DNA from: Streptomyces lateritius | GTDB lineage: Bacteria > Actinomycetota > Actinomycetes > Streptomycetales > Streptomycetaceae | Direction of reading: 5' to 3' | Assembly (NCBI RefSeq): GCF_014649715.1 | Contig: NZ_BMTO01000002.1 | Location: 62,001 to 126,000 of the forward strand | Length of the DNA: 64,000 bases | Part shown: one piece after another, positions 16,439-24,836 of the stretch | Numbering within the stretch: the stretch's first letter is position 1 | Layout: the number at the start of each line of letters is the position of its first letter | Made by a program: the position numbers and the translations under genes | The notes under the pieces: generated by a model | Told to the model about the DNA's origin: nothing | What the model saw: the letters and a program-made list of their open reading frames with translations, nothing else | Database searches by the model: none

Positions 16439-17929
16439 TCAGTGGGCGTGGGGGCCGGCTGTCGGGCGGGGTTTGCCGCGGGGGATGAGGGCGGGGGCCG
16501 TGAGGGCCGCTGTCGCGGCGGTGGCCGCGCAGAGGGTGAAGGCGGCTGTGAAGCCGGTGGCCGTCGGGGGGTGGGGGCCGGTCGAGAGGCTCGTGGCCGC
16601 GGCCGTGGAGACCAGGGCGACGCCGATCGAGCCGCCCACCTCGTGGAAGGTGTTGACGATGCCCGAGGCGAGGCCCGCCTCGTGGGGGTCGATCAGGCCG
16701 AGGGCGGTGGTGGTGGCGGTGACGAAGACCGCGCCGAGGCCGAGGGAGGCCACGGAGAGGGCCGGCATCAGTGTGGTCCAGGGGTTGGAGCCGGGGGTGA
16801 CCAGGGCCAGCGGGAGGCAGCCGAGGGCGGCGATCGCCATGCCGCCGGTCGCGCAGGCGCGCGGGCCGAGGGAGCCGACCAGGCGGGAGCCGAGGTGGGC
16901 GCCGACGGCGGTGGTCACGGCGACCGGCAGGAAGACGAGGCCGGTCCTGAGGGCGCTGAAGCCGCTGAGGTGCTGGAGCTGGACGGAGCCGAGGAAGAAG
17001 AAGGAGATCAGCAGCCCGGTCGCGACCAGCATCAGGAACGAGCCCGCGAGGACCGGGCGCCGGGTGAACATGCGCAGGTCCATCAGCGGGGCGCGGCTCG
17101 CCCGTTCGACGGCGGCGAAGGTCCCGTACAGGAGGAGCGAGCCCAGCAGGGGCAGCAGCGCGGACGCGGACGTCCAGCCGGTTTCGCCCGCCTGGACCAG
17201 GCCGTAGATGAGGGATCCGGTGGCGGCGGTGACCAGGAGCGCGCCCGGCGCGTCGAGACCTCGGGCGGCCTGCGGGGCGCGGGTCGGAACGACTGACGGG
17301 ACGACGGCCGGGAGGGCGGCGAGCAGGGCGAGGCCGACCGGGACGTTGACGTAGAAGACCCAGGGCCAGCCCGGTCCGTCGGTCAGCGCGCCGCCGAGCA
17401 GGACACCGACGGCGGAACCGGTGCCGCCGATGGCGGCCCAGACCCCGAGGGCCTTGGCGCGTTCGGCCCCGTGGAAGGACGTCGTGACCAGCGAGAGTGC
17501 GGCCGGGGAGAGCAGTGCGGCACCGACGCCCTGTGCGATGCGGCCGCCGATCAGCATCGGACCGCTCGTCGCCAGGCCGGACACCAGGGACGCGGCCGTG
17601 AAGAGAGCCAAGCCGGCGAGCAGGGTGCGGCGGGCGCCGAGGGCGTCCGCGAGCCGGCCGCCGAGCAGCATGAGGCCGCCGAAGCAGAGGGTGTAGGCGG
17701 TGACCACCCAGGTCAGGGAGGTGCGGGCGAGCCCCAGATCGGCGGCCATCCGCGGCAGCGCGACGTTCACCACGGTGACGTCGAGGATCAGCATGAACTG
17801 GGCCACGCAGATGAGGGCGAGGGCCGTCCAGCGGCGGGGATGGGTGGGCGGGGGCGAAAGGGCAGCCGTGTGGGCGTGGTCCGGGGCGCGGGCGTGATCC
17901 GGGGCGTGCGCGTGCGAGGAAGGTGTCAT
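16439..17929 (-). CDS. MFS drug-efflux transporter, DHA2 (14-helix) family
   Basis: 496 aa. After a His-rich cytoplasmic N-terminus (HAHAPDHARAPDHAHT) the first helix carries LILDVTVVNVALP, the DHA2 motif. GGRLADALGARR is motif A, and GGRIAQGVGAALLSPAAL plus GGTGSAVGVLLGGAL are the drug-proton antiporter motifs. About 14 hydrophobic segments are seen. Proton-driven export of hydrophobic toxic compounds is the family role; the substrate is unknown. It is divergent from a TetR gene across a 62-base region with inverted repeats, so self-regulated induction is likely. Confidence 0.93.
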   Translation of the reverse strand: MTPSSHAHAPDHARAPDHAHTAALSPPPTHPRRWTALALICVAQFMLILDVTVVNVALPRMAADLGLARTSLTWVVTAYTLCFGGLMLLGGRLADALGARRTLLAGLALFTAASLVSGLATSGPMLIGGRIAQGVGAALLSPAALSLVTTSFHGAERAKALGVWAAIGGTGSAVGVLLGGALTDGPGWPWVFYVNVPVGLALLAALPAVVPSVVPTRAPQAARGLDAPGALLVTAATGSLIYGLVQAGETGWTSASALLPLLGSLLLYGTFAAVERASRAPLMDLRMFTRRPVLAGSFLMLVATGLLISFFFLGSVQLQHLSGFSALRTGLVFLPVAVTTAVGAHLGSRLVGSLGPRACATGGMAIAALGCLPLALVTPGSNPWTTLMPALSVASLGLGAVFVTATTTALGLIDPHEAGLASGIVNTFHEVGGSIGVALVSTAAATSLSTGPHPPTATGFTAAFTLCAATAATAALTAPALIPRGKPRPTAGPHAH

Positions 17930-17934
17930 GACTG

Positions 17935-17971
17935 AACTGTACGGTTCAGTTCAGATGAACTCAAGAGTTCA
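17935..17971. promoter_or_regulatory. TetR-type operators between the MFS and TetR genes
   Basis: Two inverted repeats lie in the 62-base divergent region: AACTGTACGGTTCAGTT (17935-17951, imperfect) and TGAACTCAAGAGTTCA (17956-17971, arms of 7). Both share the half-site TGAAC/GTTCA. They are the probable binding sites of the divergent TetR protein. Confidence 0.65.
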
Positions 17972-17991
17972 GTTGTTGGTAGGGTCGGATC

Positions 17992-18639
17992 ATGAGCGCC
18001 GAGACGCCGAAGCAGGCCCCCAGCGGCCCCCGAGCCGCCCGTAAGCGCCAGGCCATCGTGCGGGCCGCCCGCGCCCTGTTCCTGCGCGAGGGATTCGGGG
18101 TCGGCATGGACGCCATCGCCGCCGAGGCGGGCGTCTCCAAGGTCACCGTCTACAACCACTTCGGCAGCAAGGAAGCGCTCTTCACGGCCGTCGTCGCGGG
18201 CGCCCTCGACGAACCCCTGGCGGCCGCCGACCACGAGAACGGCCCCGACCTCGCCCGCCTCGCCGACGCCGAGGACCTGCGCGCCGCCTTCGTCGAGGCC
18301 GCCCGCGCCTGGGTCCGGGCCGTCCGCGAGAACGACGAGGTCCGCGCCCTGCGCTCCCTCGTCGCCGCCGAGCTCCACCGCTTCCCCGAACTCGGCCGCG
18401 CCTGGCGCGACCACGGGCCCGCCGGCCACCACCCGGCCGTCGCCGACGCGCTGCGCGCGCTCGCCGACCGGGGCCGCCTGGAGATCCCCGACCTGGAGGT
18501 CGCGATCATCCAGCTGTACGCCCTCCTGATCTACCCGCAGATGGTCTTCAGCCACTACGGCACCGAGCTGAGCGAGGACCTGACGGAGCGGCTGATCGTC
18601 GACGGCGTGGACATGTTCCTCGGCAGGTACGGCCGGTGA
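17992..18639 (+). CDS. TetR/AcrR family transcriptional regulator (beside MFS)
   Basis: 215 aa. The N-terminal helix-turn-helix is typical: IVRAARALFLREGFGVGMDAIAAEAGVSKVTVYNHFGSKEALF. The C-terminal ligand domain resembles the group often annotated TetR_C_7 (LRSLVAAELHRFPELGRAWRDHGP). Divergent from the DHA2 exporter with inverted repeats in between, it most likely represses that gene and itself and is released by a drug-like ligand. Its end is 7 bases from the convergent rhodanese gene. Confidence 0.92.
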   Translation: MSAETPKQAPSGPRAARKRQAIVRAARALFLREGFGVGMDAIAAEAGVSKVTVYNHFGSKEALFTAVVAGALDEPLAAADHENGPDLARLADAEDLRAAFVEAARAWVRAVRENDEVRALRSLVAAELHRFPELGRAWRDHGPAGHHPAVADALRALADRGRLEIPDLEVAIIQLYALLIYPQMVFSHYGTELSEDLTERLIVDGVDMFLGRYGR

Positions 18640-18646
18640 CGAGGAC

Positions 18647-19276
18647 CTAGCGGGCGTCCGCCTGGCCTCGGCTCAGGCGCTCCAGCGTCGCGTCCAGGCC
18701 GGGACCGGCCGCCGGGCCGCGGTTGTACGGGAGTCGGCCCAGCACCACCGCCATCCCGCAGGTGTTCGTGAGCGCCGAGAAGACGAGCCCGCCCGCGACG
18801 CCCGCCGACAGCAACTGCCAGGCCGGGTGCGCGAACAGCCCCAGCGCCAGGCCGATCAGGACCAGCGACCCGGCGACCAGGCGGACCTGGCGCTCCATGG
18901 CCCAGCCGGCGCGCGCCGGGGCGCCCTCGGGGCGGGCGAGCGCGTGGCCGCGGGAGGCCCAGCCGGCCGTGCCGCCGGCGAGGTCCAGCGCGCGGATCCC
19001 GTGGGCGGAGAGCTGAGCGCGGGCTTTCTCCGAGCGGGCGCCCGACTGACACACGACGAGCAGCTCGCCCCGGCCCGCGGCCGCCTGGAGCGCGGGGAGG
19101 GCGCGGCCGAGCCGGTCGAGGGGGACGTTGAGTGCGCCCGGCACGTGTCCGGAGGCGTACTCGCCGGGGGTACGGACGTCGACGACGGTCAGTTCGGCCA
19201 GTCGGGCGCGAGCCTGGTCGGCGTCGAGGGAGAGGGGATTCGAGGAGGGGGGGTTCGGGGAGGGGGGAGTGTTCAT
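18647..19276 (-). CDS. Rhodanese-like protein with C-terminal membrane DUF2892 domain
   Basis: 209 aa from the ATG at 19276 (AAGGA upstream; an ATG at 19324 would add 16 residues). A single rhodanese domain (about 20-125) has VDVRTPGEYASGHVPGALNVPL and an active-site loop with Cys76 (VVCQSGARS). A DUF2892-type membrane part follows with two helices (RLVAGSLVLIGLALGLFAHPAW, GVAGGLVFSALTNTCGMAVVL). The protein should be anchored with the sulfurtransferase domain in the cytoplasm. Sulfur-donor or sulfide-handling roles are known for such fusions; the exact partner is unknown. Confidence 0.9.
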   Translation of the reverse strand: MNTPPSPNPPSSNPLSLDADQARARLAELTVVDVRTPGEYASGHVPGALNVPLDRLGRALPALQAAAGRGELLVVCQSGARSEKARAQLSAHGIRALDLAGGTAGWASRGHALARPEGAPARAGWAMERQVRLVAGSLVLIGLALGLFAHPAWQLLSAGVAGGLVFSALTNTCGMAVVLGRLPYNRGPAAGPGLDATLERLSRGQADAR

Positions 19277-19432
19277 GCGCGAGGAATCCTTGGGGTCGCC
19301 CTGGTCATGCGTGACGTGACGCATGCTCCTGGAAGCAACCCCGCCGAGGGTGGTAATTACTCCCCCGCGCCCCCGATGGGGTACCCCCGGAGACTGCGTC
19401 CCGGGGGCAGGTCGTGAGTACGCGGCAGAAGG

Positions 19433-20041
19433 TCAGTCGACCGCGAGGCCCTTCAGGCGCTTGGCGATCTTCGTGAGCCGCTCGCCCTGGTAGCGGGCGG
19501 CCTGGAGCACGTTCTCCTCCGGGGCGCCGTTCGCGCCGGGGTGGGCGGTGCCGTACGGATTGCCGCCGGCCGCGTAGACGGCCGGGTCGGTGAAGCCGGG
19601 CGAGACGATGACCGAGCCCCAGTGGTGGAAGGAGTTGTAGAGCGCGAGCAGCGTCGACTCGTTGCCGCCGTGCACGTTGTGGGCGCTGGTGAAGGCGGTG
19701 GCCGGCTTGTCGGCCATGACGCCCCGCTGCCACAGCCCGCCCGTGGTGTCGATGAACTGCTTGAGCTGCGCGGCGACGTTGCCGAACCGGGTGGGCGAGC
19801 CGAGGGCGTAGGCGTCGGCCCACTCCAGGTCGTCGAGCGTGGCGATCTCGACGTCGCCGGTGGCGTCCACGTGGGCTCGCCAGGCCGGGTTCGCGTCGAT
19901 TGCCGCGTCGGGGGCGAGCTCCGGCACGCGGCGCAGCCGGACCTCGGCTCCGGACTTCTCCGCGCCCTCGGCGACGGCCTGGGCGAGCTCGTGGACGTTC
20001 CCCGTGGCGGAGTAGTAGATGACGGCGACCTTGACGGACAT
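19433..20041 (-). CDS. wrbA: NAD(P)H:quinone oxidoreductase, WrbA type
   Basis: 202 aa flavodoxin-fold enzyme that reduces quinones by two electrons. The FMN phosphate loop is YYSATGNVHELAQ; other WrbA motifs are GSPTRFGNVAAQLKQFIDTTGGLW, the central KPATAFTSAHNVHGGNE and SPGFTDPAVYAAGGNPYG. Length matches the family. It is divergent from a TetR gene across 216 bases holding two near-identical operators, one close to the wrbA start, so derepression by a quinone-like ligand is a reasonable model. Confidence 0.94.
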   Translation of the reverse strand: MSVKVAVIYYSATGNVHELAQAVAEGAEKSGAEVRLRRVPELAPDAAIDANPAWRAHVDATGDVEIATLDDLEWADAYALGSPTRFGNVAAQLKQFIDTTGGLWQRGVMADKPATAFTSAHNVHGGNESTLLALYNSFHHWGSVIVSPGFTDPAVYAAGGNPYGTAHPGANGAPEENVLQAARYQGERLTKIAKRLKGLAVD

Positions 20042-20104
20042 GACGAGCTCCCCTTGAGCCTTGGGCCGTGACCTGATCCGACCTGGATCCGACCGGACCG
20101 GACT

Positions 20105-20162
20105 AACCGGATTCCTTTCCGGTTCAGCGATGGAACGAGGTTAAACGGATATTGTTCCGGTT
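20105..20162. promoter_or_regulatory. Tandem TetR-type operators between wrbA and TetR
   Basis: Two 20-bp inverted repeats share one design: AACCGGA-N6-TCCGGTT at 20105-20124 (arms perfect) and AAACGGA-N6-TCCGGTT at 20143-20162 (one mismatch). They are 38 bp apart centre to centre. This is strong evidence for binding by the neighbouring TetR protein. Confidence 0.8.
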
Positions 20163-20257
20163 CGCAAGGGGAAGCCACGGGGAAGCGGATAGCGCTCCGT
20201 TATGCTCGTGTCACGGACGGACCGAGGGGGCATGCGGACGAAGGGCAGGCGGACGAG

Positions 20258-20965
20258 ATGAGCACCAGAAAAAGCCCTGCGGGCGGTACGGAGATCCCGG
20301 GCTCCGCCGCCTCGCAGGATGGCCCCGGCTCTCCTCCGATCCCCCTCGCCTCCGGCCCTGGCCCCGGCCTCGGACTCCCCCTCCTGCCGACCGCCGACCG
20401 GCCCGCCCCCGAGCGGGCCGACGCCGCCCGCAACCGGCGCAAGATCCTCGACGCGGCCGCCCGCATCGTCGCCGAGGTGGGCCCCGGCGCCGTCACCATG
20501 AACCAGGTCGCCCACGCCAGCGGTATCGGCGTCGGCACCGTCTACCGCCGCTTCGGCGATGTCGCCCAGCTCCTCTGGGCACTCCTCGACGACCGGGAAC
20601 GGCAGTTCCAGGAGTCGTACATGAGCGGCCCACCCCCGCTCGGCCCCGGCGCCCCGGCCGACGAGCGGCTGCGCGCCTTCCTCGACGCGCTCGTCGACCG
20701 GGTCATCGAGCAGCGCGAGCTGCTCCTCGCCGCTCAGGCCGCCGCGCCCAGCGCCCGCTACACGAGCGGCGCGTACCTCGCCATGCACACCCACGTCACG
20801 CTGCTGATCTCGCGGCTCCGGCCCGAGACGAACGGCGCGCTGCTGGCCCACCTCCTGCTCGCGCCGTTCTCGCCGAGCCTGATGCATCACCTGTCCGTGG
20901 AGCGGAACCTCTCCGCCGACGAGCTGAAGGCGGGCCTCGACGCCCTACTGACCCTGGGGGACTGA
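20258..20965 (+). CDS. TetR family transcriptional regulator (beside wrbA)
   Basis: 235 aa. A long N-terminal tail rich in Pro/Gly (about 55 residues) precedes the helix-turn-helix NRRKILDAAARIVAEVGPGAVTMNQVAHASGIGVGTVYRRFGDVAQL. The C-terminal domain carries AFLDALVDRVIEQRELLLAAQ, a group often annotated as SbtR-like or TetR_C_33. It is the likely repressor acting at the two AACCGGA/TCCGGTT operators upstream. A shorter start after the tail cannot be excluded. Its last 21 bases overlap the 3' end of the convergent TetR gene. Confidence 0.9.
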   Translation: MSTRKSPAGGTEIPGSAASQDGPGSPPIPLASGPGPGLGLPLLPTADRPAPERADAARNRRKILDAAARIVAEVGPGAVTMNQVAHASGIGVGTVYRRFGDVAQLLWALLDDRERQFQESYMSGPPPLGPGAPADERLRAFLDALVDRVIEQRELLLAAQAAAPSARYTSGAYLAMHTHVTLLISRLRPETNGALLAHLLLAPFSPSLMHHLSVERNLSADELKAGLDALLTLGD

Positions 20966-21745
20966 GCCCGGCGGGTCCGCAGGGATCAGCGCCGCCAGTC
21001 CGTCCAGTACGCGAGCGAGACCGAAGGCGTAGGCGTGGTCCGGGCTGTAGAGGCCCTGGTACGCCACCGCCGAGGCCTCCCCCACCCGTGAGGCGAGCGG
21101 GAACCGCTCCGCGTCGAACATCCGCTCCAGCAGCGGCTCGTGAGCCGCCCACCACTCCTCGTCGGACAGCGCGCTCTCCCGGTCCACCGCCCGCGCGTCC
21201 AGCTCCGTACGGGCCGCGACCTGGACGAAGCCGAGGAGGTGCGTCAGCGCCGAGTCCATGGTGACGTCGTCGAGCCCCAGGCCCTCGAAGGCGCCCAGCT
21301 CGTGCTCGTACTTCGTCATCACGCCCGGCCCGAGCGGCGGCCGGTGGACGCGCAGTTCCGCGAGCCAGGGGTGGCGCAGGTAGAGCGCGCGGTTCTCGTC
21401 GGCGACCGCCGTCACGCGCTCGCGCCACGGCGCGTCCACCCCGGAGGCGGTGCGCGGCATCTTCAGGAAGACGGCGTCCAGCATGAGGTCGAGCAGCTCG
21501 GCCTTACCCGGGACGTAGGTGTAGAGGGTCATCGGGGTGACGCCGAGGCGCTGGGCGACCGCGCGCATGGTGAGCGCGTCGAGCCCACCCTCGTCGGCGA
21601 GGCCGACGGCCGCCTCGACGACCGCGTCGACGGTCAGGCCCTGCCGGGGCCCGCGCCGGCTCGCGGGGACGGTCGCGCCGTCCCGCCACAGCAGTTCGAG
21701 GGTGCGCGCCGGATCACCGGCGCCGCTGCTTCGCTCCTTGGCCAT
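20945..21745 (-). CDS. TetR family regulator with TetR_C-type ligand domain (beside UvrA-like gene)
   Basis: 266 aa from the ATG at 21745 (a start at 21754 adds three residues). The helix-turn-helix is LTVDAVVEAAVGLADEGGLDALTMRAVAQRLGVTPMTLYTYVPGKAELLDLMLDAVF. This form resembles the true TetR-class repressors and the regulator at 43451. It is divergent from a UvrA-like ATPase with two 13-bp boxes in between, and is the likely repressor of that gene. The 3' end overlaps the convergent TetR gene by 21 bases. Confidence 0.9.
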   Translation of the reverse strand: MAKERSSGAGDPARTLELLWRDGATVPASRRGPRQGLTVDAVVEAAVGLADEGGLDALTMRAVAQRLGVTPMTLYTYVPGKAELLDLMLDAVFLKMPRTASGVDAPWRERVTAVADENRALYLRHPWLAELRVHRPPLGPGVMTKYEHELGAFEGLGLDDVTMDSALTHLLGFVQVAARTELDARAVDRESALSDEEWWAAHEPLLERMFDAERFPLASRVGEASAVAYQGLYSPDHAYAFGLARVLDGLAALIPADPPGSVPQGQ

Positions 21746-21797
21746 GTCACCCATTCTCGCAGGTCAGAGCCGCACTGAACCAATCCGCCCTCACTTT

Positions 21798-21824
21798 GTA
21801 CGTTGTATAGAGTACCGTGTACGG
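21798..21824. promoter_or_regulatory. Paired 13-bp operator-like boxes before the UvrA-like gene
   Basis: GTACGTTGTATAG (21798-21810) and GTACCGTGTACGG (21812-21824) lie side by side between divergent genes. The same box type occurs at 45087-45144 before the MFS-TetR operon; the first box differs there by a single base. Confidence 0.65.
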
Positions 21825-21854
21825 AGAATGGGACCACCTTTGGAGGGCGTACGC

Positions 21855-24131
21855 ATGACCACCGACGCACCGGACCAGCAGGCGGACAGCCACCACGTCA
21901 TCCAGGTCCGAGGGGCCCGGGAGAACAACCTCAAGAACGTCTCCGTCGACCTCCCCAAGCGACGCCTCACGGTCTTCACCGGTGTCTCGGGCTCCGGGAA
22001 GTCCTCGCTCGTCTTCGGCACCATCGCCGCCGAGTCGCAGCGCCTGATCAACGAGACCTACAGCGCCTTCCTCCAGTCCTTCATGCCGTCCCTCGGTCGG
22101 CCGGACGTGGACGGGCTGCACAACCTCAGCGCCGCGATCGTCGTCGACCAGGAGCGGATGGGCGCCAACTCCCGCTCCACGGTGGGGACGGCGACCGACG
22201 CGTACACGATGCTGCGGATCGTCTTCAGCCGCCTCGGCACCCCGCACATCGGCACCTCGGGGGCCTTCTCCTTCAACCTCCCCGAGGGCATGTGCCCGCG
22301 CTGCGAGGGCGTCGGCCAGATCTCCGACATCGACATCGACCAGCTCGTCGACCGGTCCAAGTCCCTCAACGAAGGCGCGATCACCGTCCCCAACTTCGCC
22401 GTGGACTCCTGGTACTGGCAGATCATGGCCCACTCCGGCTTCTACGACCCCGACAAGAAGCTGCGCGACTTCACCGAGCGGGAGTGGGCGGACTTCCTCC
22501 ACAAGCCGCAGGTCAAGGTGAAAGTCGGCAGCAACAACTTCACCTACGAGGGCCTGGTGGTGAAGGTCCAGAGGACCATGCTCGCCAAGGACCGGGACGC
22601 CATGCAGTCCCACATCCGGGCCTTCGTCGACCGGGCGGTCGTCTTCCGCGACTGCCCGGAGTGCGAGGGCACCCGGCTGACCCGCGCGGCCCTCTCCTCC
22701 AGGATCGACGGGGTCAACATCGCCGACTGCTCGGCGATGCAGATCAGCGATCTGGCGGCCTTCGTGCGCCGGATCGAGGACCCCTCCGTGGCGCCGCTCC
22801 TCGCCGGCCTGCGCGAGCTGCTCGACTCGCTCGTCGAGATCGGCCTCGGCTACCTCAGCCTGGACCGGGCGTCCGGCACCCTCTCCGGCGGCGAGGCGCA
22901 GCGCGTGAAGATGGTGCGGCACCTGGGGTCCTCGCTCACCGACATCACGTACGTCTTCGACGAACCGACCACCGGGCTGCACCCGCACGACATCCAACGG
23001 ATGAACGACCTGCTGCTGCGGTTGCGCGACAAGGGCAACACGGTCCTCGTCGTCGAGCACAAGCCGGAGGTCATCGAGATCGCCGACCACGTGGTGGACC
23101 TCGGGCCCCGGGCGGGCACGGCGGGCGGGGAGATCTGTTACAGCGGCGACGTGCCCGGCCTGCGCGCCTCGGGGACGCTGACCGGGAACCACCTCGCGCA
23201 CCGGGCGAAGCTGCGCGCCGAGGTGCGCAGGCCGACCGGCTTCCTCTCCATCGAGGGCGCCACGCAGCACAACCTCCAGGACGTGAGCGTCGACATCCCG
23301 ACCGGGGTACTGACGGTCGTCACCGGGGTCGCCGGGTCGGGCAAGTCGTCCCTCATCCACGGGAACCTGCCGGGCCGGGAGGGGGTCGTCGTCGCCGACC
23401 AGTCCCCGATCCGGGGTTCGCGCCGCTCGAACCCGGCGACGTACACGGGGCTTTTGAACCCGATCCGTACGGCCTTCGCCAAGGCCAACGGTGTGAAGGC
23501 CGCACTGTTCAGCGCCAATTCGGAGGGCGCCTGCCCCAAGTGCAACGGCATCGGGCTCGTCTACACCGATCTGGCGATGATGGCGGGCGTCGCCTCGGTC
23601 TGCGAGGAGTGCGAGGGCCGGCGCTTCACGCCGGAGGTCCTCACGTACACGCTCGACGGCAAGAACATCCACGAGGTCCTGTCGATGTCGATCGAGGAGG
23701 CGTACGACTTCTTCACGGCGAAGGGCCAGGCGCGGACGATCCTGGGCCGGCTGAACGACGTGGGCCTCGGCTACCTCCGCCTCGGGCAGCCGCTGAACAC
23801 CCTGTCCGGCGGTGAGCGCCAGCGCCTGAAGCTCGCCATCCACATGGCGGAGAAGGGCGCGACCTACGTCCTGGACGAGCCGACGACGGGACTCCACCTG
23901 GCGGACGTCGACCAGCTCCTCTCCCTCCTCGACCGGCTCGTCGACGCGGGCAACACGGTCGTCGTCATCGAGCACCACCAGGCGGTCATGGCCCACGCGG
24001 ACTGGCTCATCGACCTGGGCCCGGGAGCGGGCCACGACGGCGGCCGGATCGTCTTCGAGGGCACACCGTCGGACCTGGTCGAGAAGGGAGACACGCTGAC
24101 GGCCCGCCACCTCCGCCGGTACGTCGGCTGA
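21855..24131 (+). CDS. UvrA-like ABC ATPase, short drug-resistance type
   Basis: 758 aa from the ATG at 21855 (TTGGAGGGC upstream). Two ABC cassettes are present: Walker A GVSGSGKS (43-50) and GVAGSGKS, with signatures LSGGEAQRVKM and LSGGERQRLKL. Each cassette has a zinc module (CPRCEGVG...CPECEGTR; CPKCNGIG...CEECEGRRF). UvrA proper is about 950 residues or more; the shortfall lies where UvrA holds the UvrB-binding and insertion domains. Short relatives such as DrrC protect producers against DNA-intercalating drugs. The TetR neighbour fits inducible resistance rather than housekeeping excision repair. Confidence 0.88.
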   Translation: MTTDAPDQQADSHHVIQVRGARENNLKNVSVDLPKRRLTVFTGVSGSGKSSLVFGTIAAESQRLINETYSAFLQSFMPSLGRPDVDGLHNLSAAIVVDQERMGANSRSTVGTATDAYTMLRIVFSRLGTPHIGTSGAFSFNLPEGMCPRCEGVGQISDIDIDQLVDRSKSLNEGAITVPNFAVDSWYWQIMAHSGFYDPDKKLRDFTEREWADFLHKPQVKVKVGSNNFTYEGLVVKVQRTMLAKDRDAMQSHIRAFVDRAVVFRDCPECEGTRLTRAALSSRIDGVNIADCSAMQISDLAAFVRRIEDPSVAPLLAGLRELLDSLVEIGLGYLSLDRASGTLSGGEAQRVKMVRHLGSSLTDITYVFDEPTTGLHPHDIQRMNDLLLRLRDKGNTVLVVEHKPEVIEIADHVVDLGPRAGTAGGEICYSGDVPGLRASGTLTGNHLAHRAKLRAEVRRPTGFLSIEGATQHNLQDVSVDIPTGVLTVVTGVAGSGKSSLIHGNLPGREGVVVADQSPIRGSRRSNPATYTGLLNPIRTAFAKANGVKAALFSANSEGACPKCNGIGLVYTDLAMMAGVASVCEECEGRRFTPEVLTYTLDGKNIHEVLSMSIEEAYDFFTAKGQARTILGRLNDVGLGYLRLGQPLNTLSGGERQRLKLAIHMAEKGATYVLDEPTTGLHLADVDQLLSLLDRLVDAGNTVVVIEHHQAVMAHADWLIDLGPGAGHDGGRIVFEGTPSDLVEKGDTLTARHLRRYVG

Positions 24132-24241
24132 GTCCCCGTGCCGGACTCCCTGCCCCGTCGCACCGCTCGGGGAGCTGCGGAGGCCATCCACACCGTGAAA
24201 CCGACCTTCCCCGGCTCTCGCGCAGGGCCCACGATCGGGCC

Positions 24242-24826
24242 ATGACGACGTTCCTGATCCTCCACGGTTTCCAGAACCACCGCCCTGAAGGGCACTGGCA
24301 GCACTGGCTCGCCGGGCGGCTCGGGAAGCGTGGGCACGAGGTGCGGTATCCACAGCTGCCCGAGCCGGACGCGCCCGTTCTGGGCGACTGGCTCGCGGCG
24401 CTGCGGGGTGAGCTGCGGCCGCCGGCCGGTGGGGGTGAGTTCGTCGTGGTCGCCCACAGCCTCGCCGTGCTTCTCTGGCTGCAGGCCGCCGCCCGGACGC
24501 CCGACGAGCTCACCGCCGACCGGGCCCTCCTCGTCGCCCCGCCCTCCCCCGCCGTCACCGCCTCGATCCCCGAGATCGCCGGCTTCGGCACGGATCCCGG
24601 CCTCGACCTCGGCGCCGTACGACTCAAGGTCCCCACCCGGCTCGTGTACGGGGAGGGCGACCCGTACTGCGCCGAGGGCGCGGCCGTCCACTACGGCGAC
24701 CCGCTCTCCCTCGACCGCGACCTCGTCGCCTCCGGCGGTCATCTGGACATGGCGGCCGGATACGGGGCGTGGCCCTCGGTCCTGGAGTGGTGCGAAGACC
24801 CCTCGGCGCGGCTGCGCGGCCGGTAG
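24242..24826 (+). CDS. RBBP9/YdeN-type alpha/beta serine hydrolase
   Basis: 194 aa. It starts MTTFLILHGFQNHRPEGHWQHWLAGRL, the typical RBBP9/YdeN opening, with nucleophile serine in VVAHSLAVLLW, an acidic residue in LVYGEGDPYCAE and histidine in SGGHLDMAAGYGAWP. These small hydrolases are cytoplasmic esterase-like proteins with poorly known substrates. The next gene begins 11 bases after the stop, so co-transcription is likely. Confidence 0.9.
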   Translation: MTTFLILHGFQNHRPEGHWQHWLAGRLGKRGHEVRYPQLPEPDAPVLGDWLAALRGELRPPAGGGEFVVVAHSLAVLLWLQAAARTPDELTADRALLVAPPSPAVTASIPEIAGFGTDPGLDLGAVRLKVPTRLVYGEGDPYCAEGAAVHYGDPLSLDRDLVASGGHLDMAAGYGAWPSVLEWCEDPSARLRGR

Positions 24827-24836
24827 GGTCGTCCGG

